A stretch of DNA of 64,000 bases from Spirulina major PCC 6313 (GTDB lineage Bacteria > Cyanobacteriota > Cyanobacteriia > Cyanobacteriales > Spirulinaceae). Location: contig NZ_KV878783.1 of NCBI RefSeq assembly GCF_001890765.1, positions 1,527,174-1,591,173 on the forward strand, in the 5' to 3' direction. The stretch's first letter is position 1. Each line of letters opens with the position of its first letter. Made by a program: the position numbers and the translations under genes. Under the pieces are notes generated by a model, which saw only the letters and a list, made by a program, of their open reading frames with translations, was not told the origin of the DNA and did not search any database. Below are positions 17,994-28,207 of this stretch, in pieces.

Positions 17994-19352
17994 TTACGCC
18001 GTCGGGGGATATTTCTCAAACCAAGCCCGCATTTTGCCGGGGTTGAGCAGACCGTAGGGGTCTACTTGTTCTTTAAAGGCGAGTTGTACCGGGTCGATCA
18101 CTTTGCGGCCGCCATCTTCGAGGATGTAGGTGTGGGGGTTAGCGATCGCGCAGCCGTTCGCTTCGTGGTAGTGAATAATTTCGTTGAGGCGTTCGGGGGT
18201 GGAGTAGCGCACCAGTTGCAGCCCCGCCGGAATCGCCTTGCCATTGACCCGCAAAAACTCCAAATGCACCATCACCTCATCCCCAAACTCACGGATCATC
18301 TTGTCCACATTTTCGAGGGTAAAGAAAAAGGTTTGCAAATAGGTCAAGGTGGGATCGACGGCGCGGGCGTGGAGGGTGGTATGGTTCCAGGTAAATTCAG
18401 CGAGATTGATCCCTTTTTGGGCATCGGTGGCGGGTTTGGTGTAGGCGATCGCGCCGTTAAATTCTGCCACCAAATCCTGCAACGGAGCGAGGGACGATTC
18501 CGCCAGGATCAAGAGGGCGCAGGATTTTCCGGCGGGAATATAGGTCTGTAAGGCCGCGAAATATTGCGGAATGGGATCGGCGTGGATGCTGACTAATTTT
18601 TTAATCAGGGCATCGGCATCGCTGAGGGTTTGGCCAAATTGGGCGGCGGCGGCAAAGTCGTCAAAGGTGACGATCGCTTCGGCCCAATCGTAGGCCGGAG
18701 CGAGGGGGACTTCCAATTGGGTGATAATGCCATTGGTGCCGTAGGCGTGGTTGACCTGCTGAACCGCGTCGCCGCGCAGTTCGAGAACGCGGGGGGTGTC
18801 TTCGAGGGTGACGACGCGGACGGCGTGGAGATTGCCGCGATCGCGCAATTGTCCGTAGGTAATCGAGCCGATGCCGCCACTGCCGCCGCCAATGAAGCCG
18901 CCGATCGTCGCCGTGCGATAGGTGGAGGGATACATCCGCCATTCCCACCCTTGGGGACGGGCTTGTTTATCAAACGTCGCCAAGCGCACCCCCGGATCAA
19001 CGCAGGCCACCCCGCCTTTAAGCCAGTGGATCGCGTTGAGTTTCGTCAAGTCCACGACAATCCCGCCATCGAGGGGAATACATTGCCCATAGTTACCTGT
19101 TCCCGCGCCGCGCACCGTCAGGGGAATCCGATGGTTAACGCAGACTTGCGCCACCCGCAGCACCTCCGCTTCGGTGGTGGGACGCACCACCAAGTTCGCC
19201 CGCTTGTGGCCCAATTGCGCGGCGAGGATGGGGCTGAAGTCGTAGTAGTCTAGGGAGAGCTTGGTGAGTTGGTTGGGGTCGGCGATCGCTTCAATGCCGG
19301 CCAATTCAGTGGCGATCGCGTCCCAATTGATCGAAGCAGCAGTAAACGTCAT
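17994..19352 (-). CDS. FAD-binding oxidoreductase (GlcD-like, PCMH-type FAD domain)
   Basis: The protein has 452 residues. A PCMH-type FAD-binding domain is clear: VVRPTTEAEVLRVAQVCVNHRIPLTVRGAGTG and later PSTYRTATIGGFIGGGSGGIGSITYGQ (pyrophosphate-binding glycines). The C-terminal half ends in DPYGLLNPGKM, the ending shared by glycolate/lactate oxidase-type flavoproteins. It lacks the iron-sulfur domain of fused D-lactate dehydrogenases. The likely reaction is oxidation of a 2-hydroxyacid or related substrate, but the substrate is not determinable. It is convergent with the GT4 gene across the repeat block. Confidence 0.8.
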   Translation of the reverse strand: MTFTAASINWDAIATELAGIEAIADPNQLTKLSLDYYDFSPILAAQLGHKRANLVVRPTTEAEVLRVAQVCVNHRIPLTVRGAGTGNYGQCIPLDGGIVVDLTKLNAIHWLKGGVACVDPGVRLATFDKQARPQGWEWRMYPSTYRTATIGGFIGGGSGGIGSITYGQLRDRGNLHAVRVVTLEDTPRVLELRGDAVQQVNHAYGTNGIITQLEVPLAPAYDWAEAIVTFDDFAAAAQFGQTLSDADALIKKLVSIHADPIPQYFAALQTYIPAGKSCALLILAESSLAPLQDLVAEFNGAIAYTKPATDAQKGINLAEFTWNHTTLHARAVDPTLTYLQTFFFTLENVDKMIREFGDEVMVHLEFLRVNGKAIPAGLQLVRYSTPERLNEIIHYHEANGCAIANPHTYILEDGGRKVIDPVQLAFKEQVDPYGLLNPGKMRAWFEKYPPTA

Positions 19353-19421
19353 CGGTTGTCGCGTCCCTTCACGGATGGAAAAATTTAGCCCTATTGTATC
19401 GAGATGCTTGGGGCAGCGGGT

Positions 19422-20606
19422 TTAGACCTGGGCGACTGGGGGGGGAACACAAGCCTGGAGCGCCGCAGCCAGGGCGATCGCATCGGGGTAGCGATCGCTG
19501 ACCTTGGGCGCGGTGACCCGTTCAATCACCTGGCGAAGTTCGTCACTCAACCCCGGCACACTGGCCACCGAAAAGCGGGGGATGTGATGGTCAAAGCGGT
19601 AGTATTGCACCGGAGAATTCCCCGTCAGCAGATAGGTCAAGGTCGGGCCGATGGCAAACAGATCCGACTGGGGGCAGGGTTGACCGCGATCCTGTTCCGG
19701 GGCGGTATAGCCTTCGGCCCCGATCCGTGTGCCGTAGGGTGTGCCCACCTCCTTCACCGCCCCAAAATCGAGCAAAACCAGGGTGCGATCGCGATTGCGC
19801 ACCATCACATTAGCCGGCTTCACATCCCGATGCACCAAGGGCGGCGTTAACCCATGGAGATAGGCCAAAATCTCACACAACTGCACCATCCACCCCACCA
19901 CCTCCGGCAGCGACACCACCCCCCATTGCCGCACCCACTGCTCCAAATTCACCCCATGCACCAACTCCATCACCAAATAGGTCTTCCCCGCCTCACTAAA
20001 CGAATCGTAATAGCGCGGAATCCCGCTATGATTCAACCCCTGTAAAATTCGCACCTCCCGCGCAAACAACTCCTGGGCCTTCGCCAGTTGGGCCATATCT
20101 GCATTCATCGCCTTCAACACCACGAGTTGATTTTGGATCACATCCCGCGCCAGATAAGTCGTCCCCATCCCCCCCTGGCCTAAGGTTTTCAGCACTTGGT
20201 AGTGGCGGATAATCTGCTGAGGCTGGTAGAGGGTTTGGCCACAATGAATGCAGAACAAAGCCGTGGGAGGATTGTTGGGATGGGTACAAGGGGTCAGGGG
20301 GGCCGTGGTTCGCGTTTGTTGAAACTGAATGCGGGGGCCACCACGGGCAAACTGCATCAGTGCCCCGTTGGTGACTAAACTTTCGCGGACGGATTGACCA
20401 TTGAGAAACGTCCCATTGGCCCCATAGCTCAACAGCCGCCATTGATCCCCGTGGGGCACAAGTTCCGCATGGTAGCGCGACACTTCTTGAGAATAGTCCA
20501 AGACAATATCATTATCGTCAGCCCGCCCAATCCGGACGCGCTCCGGATTGCGGAATTTCCATTCCTGGAGCGGCGTGCGACCATCCAATAGGGTGAGGAT
20601 CAGCAT
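19422..20606 (-). CDS. Serine/threonine protein kinase with N-terminal FHA domain and zinc ribbon
   Basis: The protein has 394 residues. An FHA phosphothreonine-binding domain (about 20-85) shows VRIGRADDNDIVL and SRYHAEL and is followed by a CTHP...CIHCG zinc ribbon (about 100-125). The Hanks-type kinase domain has GQGGMG (P-loop), VVLKAM (ATP-binding Lys), LVHRDVKPANVM (catalytic loop), LLDFGAVKE (DFG) and GYTAPEQ (activation end). All catalytic residues are present. The frame is open to 20678, but FHA-like sequence begins at MLILTLLDGRTPLQEW, so I use the ATG at 20606. The PP2C phosphatase gene lies 125 bases upstream on the same strand. Together they suggest a reversible phosphorylation pair. 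Confidence 0.9.
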   Translation of the reverse strand: MLILTLLDGRTPLQEWKFRNPERVRIGRADDNDIVLDYSQEVSRYHAELVPHGDQWRLLSYGANGTFLNGQSVRESLVTNGALMQFARGGPRIQFQQTRTTAPLTPCTHPNNPPTALFCIHCGQTLYQPQQIIRHYQVLKTLGQGGMGTTYLARDVIQNQLVVLKAMNADMAQLAKAQELFAREVRILQGLNHSGIPRYYDSFSEAGKTYLVMELVHGVNLEQWVRQWGVVSLPEVVGWMVQLCEILAYLHGLTPPLVHRDVKPANVMVRNRDRTLVLLDFGAVKEVGTPYGTRIGAEGYTAPEQDRGQPCPQSDLFAIGPTLTYLLTGNSPVQYYRFDHHIPRFSVASVPGLSDELRQVIERVTAPKVSDRYPDAIALAAALQACVPPPVAQV

Positions 20607-20731
20607 GGAATGATGAGCGTAAACAACAAGAATGTACCGTGAGCCGTTCAGTCCATTGTGCATCCCGCTGGCGAGCATGACCGCTGCTCCCTTGTCTGGC
20701 GGTAGCGGGGCGATCGCACGCCCAAAAACCG

Positions 20732-22600
20732 TTAGAACTGATCCGCATTGGGTCGCATCTTAATCCGAATCACGACCCCGGTGATGTTGTCATGGCCGTT
20801 GAACTCGTTGGCGAAATCCACGAGTTCAATAATGCCGCTGTCGAGGTTGGCTTTCGAGGCGATCAGGGGGGTGAGGTAGGTGGCGTAATGCTGTTCGATC
20901 AGGTCATTGTCCGAAATGCCATCGGAACAGAGCAGCAAGAGGGTGTCTTCGTTGAGTTCGATAAATTGCACGTCGGGGTGGACGTAATCGTTATCGCGGG
21001 GGCCGAGGGCTTGGGTGAGTTGGTAGGCATCGGGGCGGGCGTAGGCATCTTGGGGATCAACGCCGCGTAGGATTTCCCGTTGGCCCACTTCGTGATCAAC
21101 GGTGAGTTGTTCGACCCCGTGTTTACGGGTGACACGATAGACACGACTATCGCCGACGTGAGCGATCGCAATATTAATATCCGACACCAACACCATCACC
21201 AACGTTGTCCCCATGCGACCACTGCCGGAGCGGGCATTTTTCATGTTGACGGAATAGAGTTTTTCATTGGTGATCAAAATCCCTTCGCGGATGATGTCTT
21301 CATTGGGAAGCTGCGATCGGTCTGACCAATGGGTTTGGAAATATTGCTGGAGGGTTTCGACCGCCATGGCGCTGGCCACTTCCCCGGCAGCATGGCCGCC
21401 CATGCCATCACAGACAATGTACAACCCGTTGGACTGCACATGCTTGCTCATGACATTTTCCCGGCGCACGGTGCTCGTTTCAATGCCGAAGTGGTCTTCG
21501 TTGTGATCCCGTTGTTGGCCAATGTCGGTAAAACCCGCATCGCTCAAACTCAGCAGTTGCATCGGGAGTACGACGGTGGGCATATCATCGCCCATGCCGC
21601 GATACACCATTTTGTCGGGGTCTTCTTCGGTGTTGACGGGGTCGGGGGTGGGGTCAGTGTCGGCGGTGGGGGTGGCTTCTTCGATTTCCTGTTGACGGGC
21701 GATCGCTTGCAATTCCGTGCGGGCTTGATCAACGGTTTCAATCTCCCCCTCGCTGAGACGCTCTAGCAGGGTCATCATCGGCCCGTACAAGGTGCGCCCC
21801 GATGCCGAAAAGAGCCGTTTCCACAGTTGACCCAATTCCCTGAGGGGGGGCGCACCTTGCTCCGCTGGATCGGGGAGCAAGAGGGCAAAACAGAGCAATT
21901 GATCTTCATCGAGGCGGAGGTTTTCATCGGTCAAAAGACTTTGACAGCAGTGGAATTTTGCCAACTCCGACCACAGCCGCAGGGTTTCGTCCAACCAATA
22001 GAGCAACTGGGAAAAGGGAATCGCCTCACTGCCCCAAGCATCGATCAGTAAATCCCAATCCGCCCGATGTTCGACGACAATAATCCCATGGCCATCTCTT
22101 TGCCAGGTATCTTGCAAGACTGGAATGGCAGGGCTGAGGGATTCTTGCAGAACGAGATAGGGAATCGCCGGATCACACACACCCACCTGTCGCCAAAACT
22201 CGATGTTGGGGTCATCGGCGATGGGGCCGGTGGCGGCGGCGGTTTCGCTGCCGTCTTGCTGTTCGATTAAGGTTTCGAGATAGGTTTTTTGGAGGGGTTG
22301 ACTGTCCCACACTCTGATCTCACTGGTGGGGGTTTCGGGGGGGACGAGGGCTTGGTAACGCTCGGACACATCAAGGGGACTGAAGGGGGTTTGTTCCGGT
22401 TCGGGTTGCAGCGGATAGGCGATCGCCAACCATTCCTGCGCCACCATTGCCCCACATTCCGGGCAATCCTTTGCCGTCCAACTCACCTCCGAATCACAAA
22501 TCGGGCAAGTTTGGGTTACTAGTGAACTGCCACACCGCTGACAAAATTTATTCGCTTCAGGGTTCTCAAATTGGCACTCAGGGCAAACGATCATAACCAT
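20732..22600 (-). CDS. PP2C-type protein phosphatase with N-terminal double zinc ribbon and unknown central domain
   Basis: The protein has 622 residues. Residues 1-55 hold two zinc ribbons (CPECQ...CQRCG and CPIC...CPECG). The central part (about 60-320) shows no catalytic motif I can name and could be a degenerate kinase-like fold. The C-terminal PPM/PP2C domain (about 355-620) has all metal-binding motifs: RDHNEDHFG, CDGMGGHAAGE, VGDSRVYR, CSDGISD and GHDNITG. It removes phosphate from Ser/Thr residues. It sits just upstream of the FHA kinase gene in the same orientation, so the two are probably co-expressed and opposed. The start could also be the ATG two codons in (22594). Confidence 0.85.
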   Translation of the reverse strand: MVMIVCPECQFENPEANKFCQRCGSSLVTQTCPICDSEVSWTAKDCPECGAMVAQEWLAIAYPLQPEPEQTPFSPLDVSERYQALVPPETPTSEIRVWDSQPLQKTYLETLIEQQDGSETAAATGPIADDPNIEFWRQVGVCDPAIPYLVLQESLSPAIPVLQDTWQRDGHGIIVVEHRADWDLLIDAWGSEAIPFSQLLYWLDETLRLWSELAKFHCCQSLLTDENLRLDEDQLLCFALLLPDPAEQGAPPLRELGQLWKRLFSASGRTLYGPMMTLLERLSEGEIETVDQARTELQAIARQQEIEEATPTADTDPTPDPVNTEEDPDKMVYRGMGDDMPTVVLPMQLLSLSDAGFTDIGQQRDHNEDHFGIETSTVRRENVMSKHVQSNGLYIVCDGMGGHAAGEVASAMAVETLQQYFQTHWSDRSQLPNEDIIREGILITNEKLYSVNMKNARSGSGRMGTTLVMVLVSDINIAIAHVGDSRVYRVTRKHGVEQLTVDHEVGQREILRGVDPQDAYARPDAYQLTQALGPRDNDYVHPDVQFIELNEDTLLLLCSDGISDNDLIEQHYATYLTPLIASKANLDSGIIELVDFANEFNGHDNITGVVIRIKMRPNADQF

Positions 22601-23005
22601 GATAGGGATAGAGGCTAAACAACGAGGGAATAGAAATGCGTTTCAAATCAAACGATAGACACAACCCCAACGAAGCATTGCCCCGCCCTAGAGATATCGT
22701 CTTGGCTTGACTGCACCTGATCCAATCGTAGCAAGGGACATTGTTGGACTCTGCCATTGTTTCTCTACCAGAATAGTCAGAGAATTCCGCTAACTCTGGC
22801 GTGATCTTTGCGAAATACCCTGTCAATGGTGGGGTTGTATCACGACGTTAGCAGAGAATCCAGACCCGGATGAATTTCTCAACAAAATAACTACCAAGAT
22901 CCGTCGCCGTGCTCCGTCCATAGCCAAAGGCTTGGGGGGTGGTGAAGCGACTTAACCAGACAATCATGCATGGGTCTCAGGGTCTGATCGGGGGTGGGCG
23001 GTGCG
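22601..23005. other. Intergenic region between asnS and the PP2C gene
   Basis: About 400 bases without a supported gene. One 82-codon open frame overlaps the PP2C start but has no homology-like character. I see no tRNA, no strong palindrome and no repeat shared with the rest of the window. It should contain the PP2C promoter and the 3' leader of nothing else obvious. Confidence 0.4.
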
Positions 23006-24397
23006 TTAAAACTCCGCACTGAGGGGGCTACGGGGGAAGGGGATCACATCGCGGATGTTGCCCATGCCCGTCATGAACTGAACGACGCGCTCAAACCCAA
23101 GGCCAAACCCGGCATGGGGGACGCTGCCATAGCGGCGGAGATCCCGATACCACCAGAGGTCATCTAGGGGCATTTGGGCGGCGGCAATGCGTTGGTCGAG
23201 GATGTCGAGGCGTTCTTCCCGTTGGGAACCGCCGACGATTTCGCCGATTTTCGGGGCGAGGATGTCCATGGCGGCGACGGTTTTGCCGTCATCACTGAGG
23301 CGCATATAGAAGGCTTTGATTGCTGTGGGGTAGTCGGTGACGATGACGGGTTTTTTAAAGAGGTCTTCGGCGAGGTAGCGTTCGTGTTCCGATTGCAGAT
23401 CCAACCCCCAGGAGACGGGATAGTCAAAGGTGCGATCGCACCTCTCCAAATAGCGCACCGCCTCGGTATAGGTAATCCGCTCGAACTCGTTGTTAATGAT
23501 ATTGTCCGCCGTGGCCAGCACGGACTTGTCAATGCGTTGATTGAAAAACTCCATATCCTCCGGGCAGGTGTCGAGGACGAATTTAAAAATATGTTTTAAA
23601 AATGCCTCGGCGAGATCCATATTGCCGATCAGGTCACAAAAAGCCATTTCTGGCTCCACCATCCAAAACTCCGCCAAGTGGCGGGAGGTGTTGGAGTTTT
23701 CCGCCCGGAAGGTGGGGCCAAAGGTGTAGACATTGCTGAACGCCATCGCCATCACTTCCGCTTCCAGTTGGCCGCTGACGGTGAGATAGGCGGGTTTACC
23801 AAAAAAGTCTTGGCTAAAATCGATCGCGCCCTGGTCTGTTTTCGGCACATTGCCCAGATCGAGGCTCGTGACGTGGAACAGTTCCCCCGCCCCTTCGCAG
23901 TCGTTGGTGGTGATCAACGGCGTATGCACCCAGAGGAAGCCGCGAGATTGGAAAAAGTCGTGAATCGCCCGCGCACAGGCATTCCGCACCCGGAACACCG
24001 CACCCAGGGTGTTGGTGCGCGATCGCAAATGGCCAATCTCCCGCAAAAACTCAAAGGAATGGCGTTTCTTCTGCAACGGATAGGTTTCCGGGTCAGAACC
24101 GCCCAACACATCGAGGGATTCCGGCACTAACTCGATCCGTTGCCCCTTCCCTTCCGAGGCTTTGAGCCTGCCGCTCACCGACACCGACGCGCCGATCGTG
24201 ATCTGTTTGAGCACCGCTTCGTAGTCCGGAAAACTACCCTCAATCACCACCTGAAGATTGGCCAACGCGGAGCCATCATTAACTTCCATAAAGGCGAATC
24301 CTTTTAACTCCCGCGTCGTGCGCACCCAGCCCTGAATCGTGACCGATTGATCCGGTTGGCCGTGGCGGAGAAGTTCGATGATGCTGCGTTTTTCCAT
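23006..24397 (-). CDS. asnS: Asparagine-tRNA ligase
   Basis: The protein has 463 residues, the usual bacterial length. It charges tRNA-Asn with asparagine. The N-terminal OB-fold anticodon-binding domain shows [25 protein letters not shown]. The class II core has [15 protein letters not shown] and then [17 protein letters not shown] (motif 2 area), [46 protein letters not shown] (motif 2) and [29 protein letters not shown] (motif 3). All elements are complete. It is monocistronic, upstream of nothing on its own strand except the DnaJ gene 63 bases before it. Confidence 0.97.
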   Translation of the reverse strand: MEKRSIIELLRHGQPDQSVTIQGWVRTTRELKGFAFMEVNDGSALANLQVVIEGSFPDYEAVLKQITIGASVSVSGRLKASEGKGQRIELVPESLDVLGGSDPETYPLQKKRHSFEFLREIGHLRSRTNTLGAVFRVRNACARAIHDFFQSRGFLWVHTPLITTNDCEGAGELFHVTSLDLGNVPKTDQGAIDFSQDFFGKPAYLTVSGQLEAEVMAMAFSNVYTFGPTFRAENSNTSRHLAEFWMVEPEMAFCDLIGNMDLAEAFLKHIFKFVLDTCPEDMEFFNQRIDKSVLATADNIINNEFERITYTEAVRYLERCDRTFDYPVSWGLDLQSEHERYLAEDLFKKPVIVTDYPTAIKAFYMRLSDDGKTVAAMDILAPKIGEIVGGSQREERLDILDQRIAAAQMPLDDLWWYRDLRRYGSVPHAGFGLGFERVVQFMTGMGNIRDVIPFPRSPLSAEF

Positions 24398-24460
24398 GGT
24401 GGTTACAAAGGGCGTGAATCGTGAATGGGGGCAAGGGGTTGAAGCCCCTTGGGGGCAAGA

Positions 24461-25456
24461 CTAGAGGCGGATTTGTCCGAGGTGGGTGCGGGGGTTGTCG
24501 CTGCGGGCGTTGCGGAGTTTTTCGTAATATTCCTTTTCGAGGGAATTGGGGTTCGCGGGGGTGGCGATGATGATTTTAACGAGTTGGTCGGTGCGATCGC
24601 CCTTCGGACTCGTCCAGCCTTTCCCCCGCAGGCGCAGGGTTTGGCCGGTGCGAATCCCCGGCGGAATCTTCATCGACACCTGACCATCGGGGGTCGGCAC
24701 TTCAATTGATCCCCCCAACACCGCTTCATCGGGGCTAATCGGCACTTCACAGGTTAAATTATCCCCGTCAAAATTGAAAAAACTATGGGAATCAATATTG
24801 ACATTTAAATACAGGTCGCCCCGTTGGCGCGTCATCGGGTCAATCGTGCCCTTGCCCCGCACCCGTACCCGGCTCCCCGGCTTCGCCCCCGCCGGAATCC
24901 GCACATCAATAATTTCGCCGTTGAGATTAAGCCGCTTTTGCACGCCCCGAAAGGCTTCACTCAGGGTCAGTTTGAGATTCGCCTCACTGACACCGCCGCC
25001 TCTGGATGCAGTTTGGTAATCGGTGCGAAAGCCGGTGGTGGAGCGATAGCCTGGGCCGGGGTTGGCGGTGCGGGTGGTGCGGGTGCGAGTGCTGCCGCCC
25101 ATGCCACCGAGGAGGTCATTGATAAATTCTTCAAAACTGCCGTATTGACCAAAGTCAAAACCGCCAAAATCGACATTTGTACCGCCCCGACCGTAGGGGC
25201 TACCGCCGGGTTGCGCACCGGCTTGTTTCCAATATTGACCAAATTGATCGTATTTGCGCCGTTTGTCGCTGTCGGAGAGGACTTCGTAGGCCTCGCTGGC
25301 TTCTTTGAAGCGGGCTTCGGCGGCTTGATCACCGGGATTGCGATCGGGGTGATACTTCAAGGCAAGTTTGCGGAAGGCTTTTTTAATGTCTTCTGCGGTG
25401 GCTGTTTTCGTCACGCCTAAGGTGGCGTAGTAGTCCTTGAAGTCGGTGGAAGCCAT
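24461..25456 (-). CDS. DnaJ-family co-chaperone without zinc finger (type II, CbpA-like)
   Basis: The protein has 331 residues. The J-domain is complete (residues about 8-75) with the HPD tripeptide in [10 protein letters not shown], which stimulates DnaK ATPase. A Gly-rich region follows (about 80-150, [13 protein letters not shown]), then the C-terminal peptide-binding beta domains ([18 protein letters not shown] and LRLRGKGW). The CxxCxGxG zinc-finger repeats of DnaJ proper are missing, so it is a type II J-protein. It ends 63 bases before asnS on the same strand. The gene upstream (GT4) is divergent. Confidence 0.9.
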   Translation of the reverse strand: MASTDFKDYYATLGVTKTATAEDIKKAFRKLALKYHPDRNPGDQAAEARFKEASEAYEVLSDSDKRRKYDQFGQYWKQAGAQPGGSPYGRGGTNVDFGGFDFGQYGSFEEFINDLLGGMGGSTRTRTTRTANPGPGYRSTTGFRTDYQTASRGGGVSEANLKLTLSEAFRGVQKRLNLNGEIIDVRIPAGAKPGSRVRVRGKGTIDPMTRQRGDLYLNVNIDSHSFFNFDGDNLTCEVPISPDEAVLGGSIEVPTPDGQVSMKIPPGIRTGQTLRLRGKGWTSPKGDRTDQLVKIIIATPANPNSLEKEYYEKLRNARSDNPRTHLGQIRL

Positions 25457-25783
25457 AAACTTCGATCTCCTCGCGCCCGGTGTTGGTCTGTCTATTGTTC
25501 TTGACTAGGATAACAGAGCGATTCTCTGGGTTCGGTTCGGTTTTTCCGACTTGGGGGAAGATTGGTCCATTTCACTCCGGGTTATTAAAAGGATGGCGGG
25601 AGAAAAGAGGTAGGGATCGAGGGGAATTGTTTTTGACAAGGGGGGCGATCGCTGATCCTGCTGATCGTGAACAGGCGAATCACCCTGTGGTCTCCTCAAG
25701 GTCCAGATCCCCCTAAGATTAAGACGACCGATGAAGACGGATGACCGACAACAAACCTGTGCTCAATTGAAGGGGGTGACGAG
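25457..25783. other. Divergent intergenic region (DnaJ-family gene / GT4)
   Basis: About 330 bases between two genes that point away from each other, so promoters for both should lie here. Apart from one HIP1 core I can name no operator, RNA or repeat. Confidence 0.4.
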
Positions 25784-26989
25784 ATGCGGATTGGCTATTT
25801 AACAGGAACCTATCCACGCGCAACGGATACCTTTATTCAGCGGGAAATTTTTGCCCTGCGCGATCGCGGCTTGGAGGTGAAAACCTTTGCGGTGCGGCGA
25901 CCGAGTGCGGCGCAATTGGTGGGGGAGGAGCAGCGTCAAGAGTGCGATCGCACCTATTACCTCTTGCCCCCGCAACTGCCCCAACTGATCCAAGATCACC
26001 TCGCTCTCTTTTTCCAAAGTCCGGGCCGCTATTGGGCGGGCTTGAAACTCGCCCAGCGCACCAGTCAGCCCGGTTTACGGGGCTTGCTCTATCAATGGGT
26101 GTATTTTGTCGAAGCGGGCAGCCTCGCGCGACAGTTGCAACAGCAAAATATTGACCATCTCCACAATCATTTAGGGGATTCGAGTTGTTCCGTGGCAATG
26201 TTGGCGGCGCATTTAGGCGATCGCCCCTACAGCTTCACCCTCCACGGCCCCTATATTTTCTACGACCCCTACCGCTGGCACGTGGGCACAAAAATTGAAC
26301 AAGCCCGCTTCGTGATCTGTATTAGCCACTTTTGCCGCAGCCAAGCGATGTATTTTGCCCCCTTCACCGCTTGGTCAAAGTTAAACATTGTCCATTGCGG
26401 CGTTGATCCCCAACTCTTTCCCTTGGTGCGCCATCAAGGGGTCGGCAATCGCCTGCTTTACGTCGGGCGGCTCTCCGCCGCCAAGGGCTTACCGATTCTC
26501 CTTGACAGCCTCAGCCAACTGAAAAGCGATTACCCCGATCTCTGTTTGACGGTGGTGGGGGACGGTGAAGATCGTCAAATTCTCGAACAATTGACCGTGC
26601 AGCGGGGGTTAGAAAAACACGTGAAGTATGTGGGGTATAAGTCCCAGGCGGAGGTGCGCGACGCGATGCAACACACCGATGTGTTTGTCTTGCCGAGCTT
26701 TGCCGAAGGTGTGCCGGTGTCGTTGATGGAGGCGATGGCGGCGGGTGTGCCGGTGGTGACGACCCGGATCGCGGGGATTAGTGAACTCGTCGATGATGGG
26801 GTGAGCGGTTATCTGGTGCCGCCGGGGGATAGTGAAGAGTTAACCCTAAAAATTTGCCGCCTGTTGGATCAGCCAGAATTGCGATCGCAATTTGGCAGCG
26901 CCGGCCGCGCCAAGGTCGAAGCCGAATTCAACATCCACATTGAGGCCAACCGCCTCCACCAAGTGCTGATCGAATCCTGTTCAGCCTGA
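25784..26989 (+). CDS. Glycosyltransferase family 4 protein (colanic-acid-type)
   Basis: The protein has 401 residues. The N-terminus MRIGYLTGTYPRATDTFIQREI is typical of GT4 enzymes of exopolysaccharide synthesis, where the loop binds the acceptor. The donor half shows LLYVGRLSAAKGLPILLDSL, VVGDGEDRQILE and SFAEGVPVSLMEAMAAGVPVVTTRIAGISELV, with the E-x7-E pattern, and ends normally. It is isolated from other polysaccharide genes (nearest GT4 is 8 kb away). Sugar specificity is unknown. Confidence 0.9.
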   Translation: MRIGYLTGTYPRATDTFIQREIFALRDRGLEVKTFAVRRPSAAQLVGEEQRQECDRTYYLLPPQLPQLIQDHLALFFQSPGRYWAGLKLAQRTSQPGLRGLLYQWVYFVEAGSLARQLQQQNIDHLHNHLGDSSCSVAMLAAHLGDRPYSFTLHGPYIFYDPYRWHVGTKIEQARFVICISHFCRSQAMYFAPFTAWSKLNIVHCGVDPQLFPLVRHQGVGNRLLYVGRLSAAKGLPILLDSLSQLKSDYPDLCLTVVGDGEDRQILEQLTVQRGLEKHVKYVGYKSQAEVRDAMQHTDVFVLPSFAEGVPVSLMEAMAAGVPVVTTRIAGISELVDDGVSGYLVPPGDSEELTLKICRLLDQPELRSQFGSAGRAKVEAEFNIHIEANRLHQVLIESCSA

Positions 26990-27005
26990 TTACCCTAAAA
27001 AAAAG

Positions 27006-27199
27006 CCCTCTCCCAGCGGGCTACTGCTTATACATAACCTCCAAATACTGACCTAACCTGGGATTGATCCCCCTAAATCCCCCTTTTAAAGGGGGACTTT
27101 TTCCAATTCCCCCCTTTGAAAAGGGGGGCTAGGGGGGATCACGAGAGTTTTGGGACTTGAGATCGATTTGTGTATAAGCGATAGCCCAGCGGGAGAGGG
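27006..27199. repeat. MITE-like element, copy 1
   Basis: A non-coding unit with imperfect terminal inverted repeats. The left end reads CCCTCTCCCAGCGGGCTA then CTGCTTATACATAA; the reverse complement of the right end reads CCCTCTCCCGCTGGGCTA then TCGCTTATACACAA. Inside is a C-run/G-run hairpin (CCCCCTAAATCCCCC ... AAGGGGGG). A second copy at 50781-50916 shares both inner ends exactly. It sits between the convergent GT4 and M48 genes, where it could double as a terminator. No transposase is encoded. Confidence 0.7.
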
Positions 27200-27215
27200 G
27201 GGTGAGGGGTTTAGA

Positions 27216-28121
27216 TTATTGGCACTGGATGCGATCGCTAATCACTCCCTTCATATCCAAGCAATACTCCAGCGTATCCATCCCCGCCGTTTCCGTCGCC
27301 GTCGGTGGATTCGCCGCGATCATCGCCTTCAAATTCTCCACCCGTGCCCCCGGATTCGGGTGCGTACTGAGGATCGTCATACCGCGACCGCCCCCCTGTT
27401 GGGCCAACTTCGTCATAAAATTCACCATCCCATTGGGGTTATAACCCGTGCGGCGCAACAGACTTAAGCCCACCTCATCCGACTCATTTTCATCGCCCCG
27501 ACTATTGGGCAAATTCAACGCCACATCTACCCCCAACTGCACCACCTGGGCTTGATCTAACCCGGCCGCCGAGAGAATCCCCTGCTGCACCGCCCGTTCA
27601 CGCATTTGGTTAATCGCGTGTTTCTCAATAATGTGGCCCATCTCATGGCCAATCACCCCGGCTAATTCCGCTTCCGTATCCGCCATCAACATCAGCCCGG
27701 CATTGATATAGACATAGCCGCCCATCGTCGCAAAGGCGTTGACATTGGGATCATTCACCACCTGAAACGTGAAATCAATCTCCCGCCGTTCTTCTGGGGT
27801 CAAAATCGCTTCCATTCTCTGGCCAATTTCAGCAACATAGAGCGTCGCGGGATGGTTATCCCGAATCACAGGTGTACCGTTGCGGGCCAGATCTTGCTTA
27901 ATCTGGCCATCGATTTGGTTGCCCACGGCCATTTCGCGTTCCGGCGACATATTGCCGAGTTGAATCCCCTGCAAAACCCGCGCCCCGCCGCGAATAATAT
28001 CCCAGATCGAAATCGCCTGGGCCTGGGGTTGAACCGCGAAAATAGTGAATGAGGTTAAAAGGGCGAGAAATCCATAGGCCCAACGAGGTGGGCGAGACCA
28101 AAATGTCTTATTCATAGTCAT
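27216..28121 (-). CDS. M48 family zinc metallopeptidase, secreted or periplasmic
   Basis: The protein has 301 residues. A signal peptide is visible at residues 1-36, with a hydrophobic core FLALLTSFTIFAV and an AQA cleavage site. The zinc site is HEMGH (His159, Glu160, His163), with a third ligand probably the Glu in DENESDEVGL. It lacks the membrane helices of HtpX-type members, so it resembles the periplasmic BepA/LoiP-like branch involved in outer-membrane protein quality control; that role is inference. The start may be the internal ATG two codons in (28115). Confidence 0.9.
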   Translation of the reverse strand: MTMNKTFWSRPPRWAYGFLALLTSFTIFAVQPQAQAISIWDIIRGGARVLQGIQLGNMSPEREMAVGNQIDGQIKQDLARNGTPVIRDNHPATLYVAEIGQRMEAILTPEERREIDFTFQVVNDPNVNAFATMGGYVYINAGLMLMADTEAELAGVIGHEMGHIIEKHAINQMRERAVQQGILSAAGLDQAQVVQLGVDVALNLPNSRGDENESDEVGLSLLRRTGYNPNGMVNFMTKLAQQGGGRGMTILSTHPNPGARVENLKAMIAANPPTATETAGMDTLEYCLDMKGVISDRIQCQ

Positions 28122-28207
28122 CAGAGTAATGAGGAGTCAAACCCACTCATGCTTACGTTATAGGTTTATTCTGGCCCATTTGACGGAATCCGTAGGGGGT
28201 TTGTTGC

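Noticed and set aside
24824-25420. 198-codon open frame antisense to the DnaJ-family gene
   Set aside because: Gly/Ala-rich shadow of the J-protein's G/F region with no motif.
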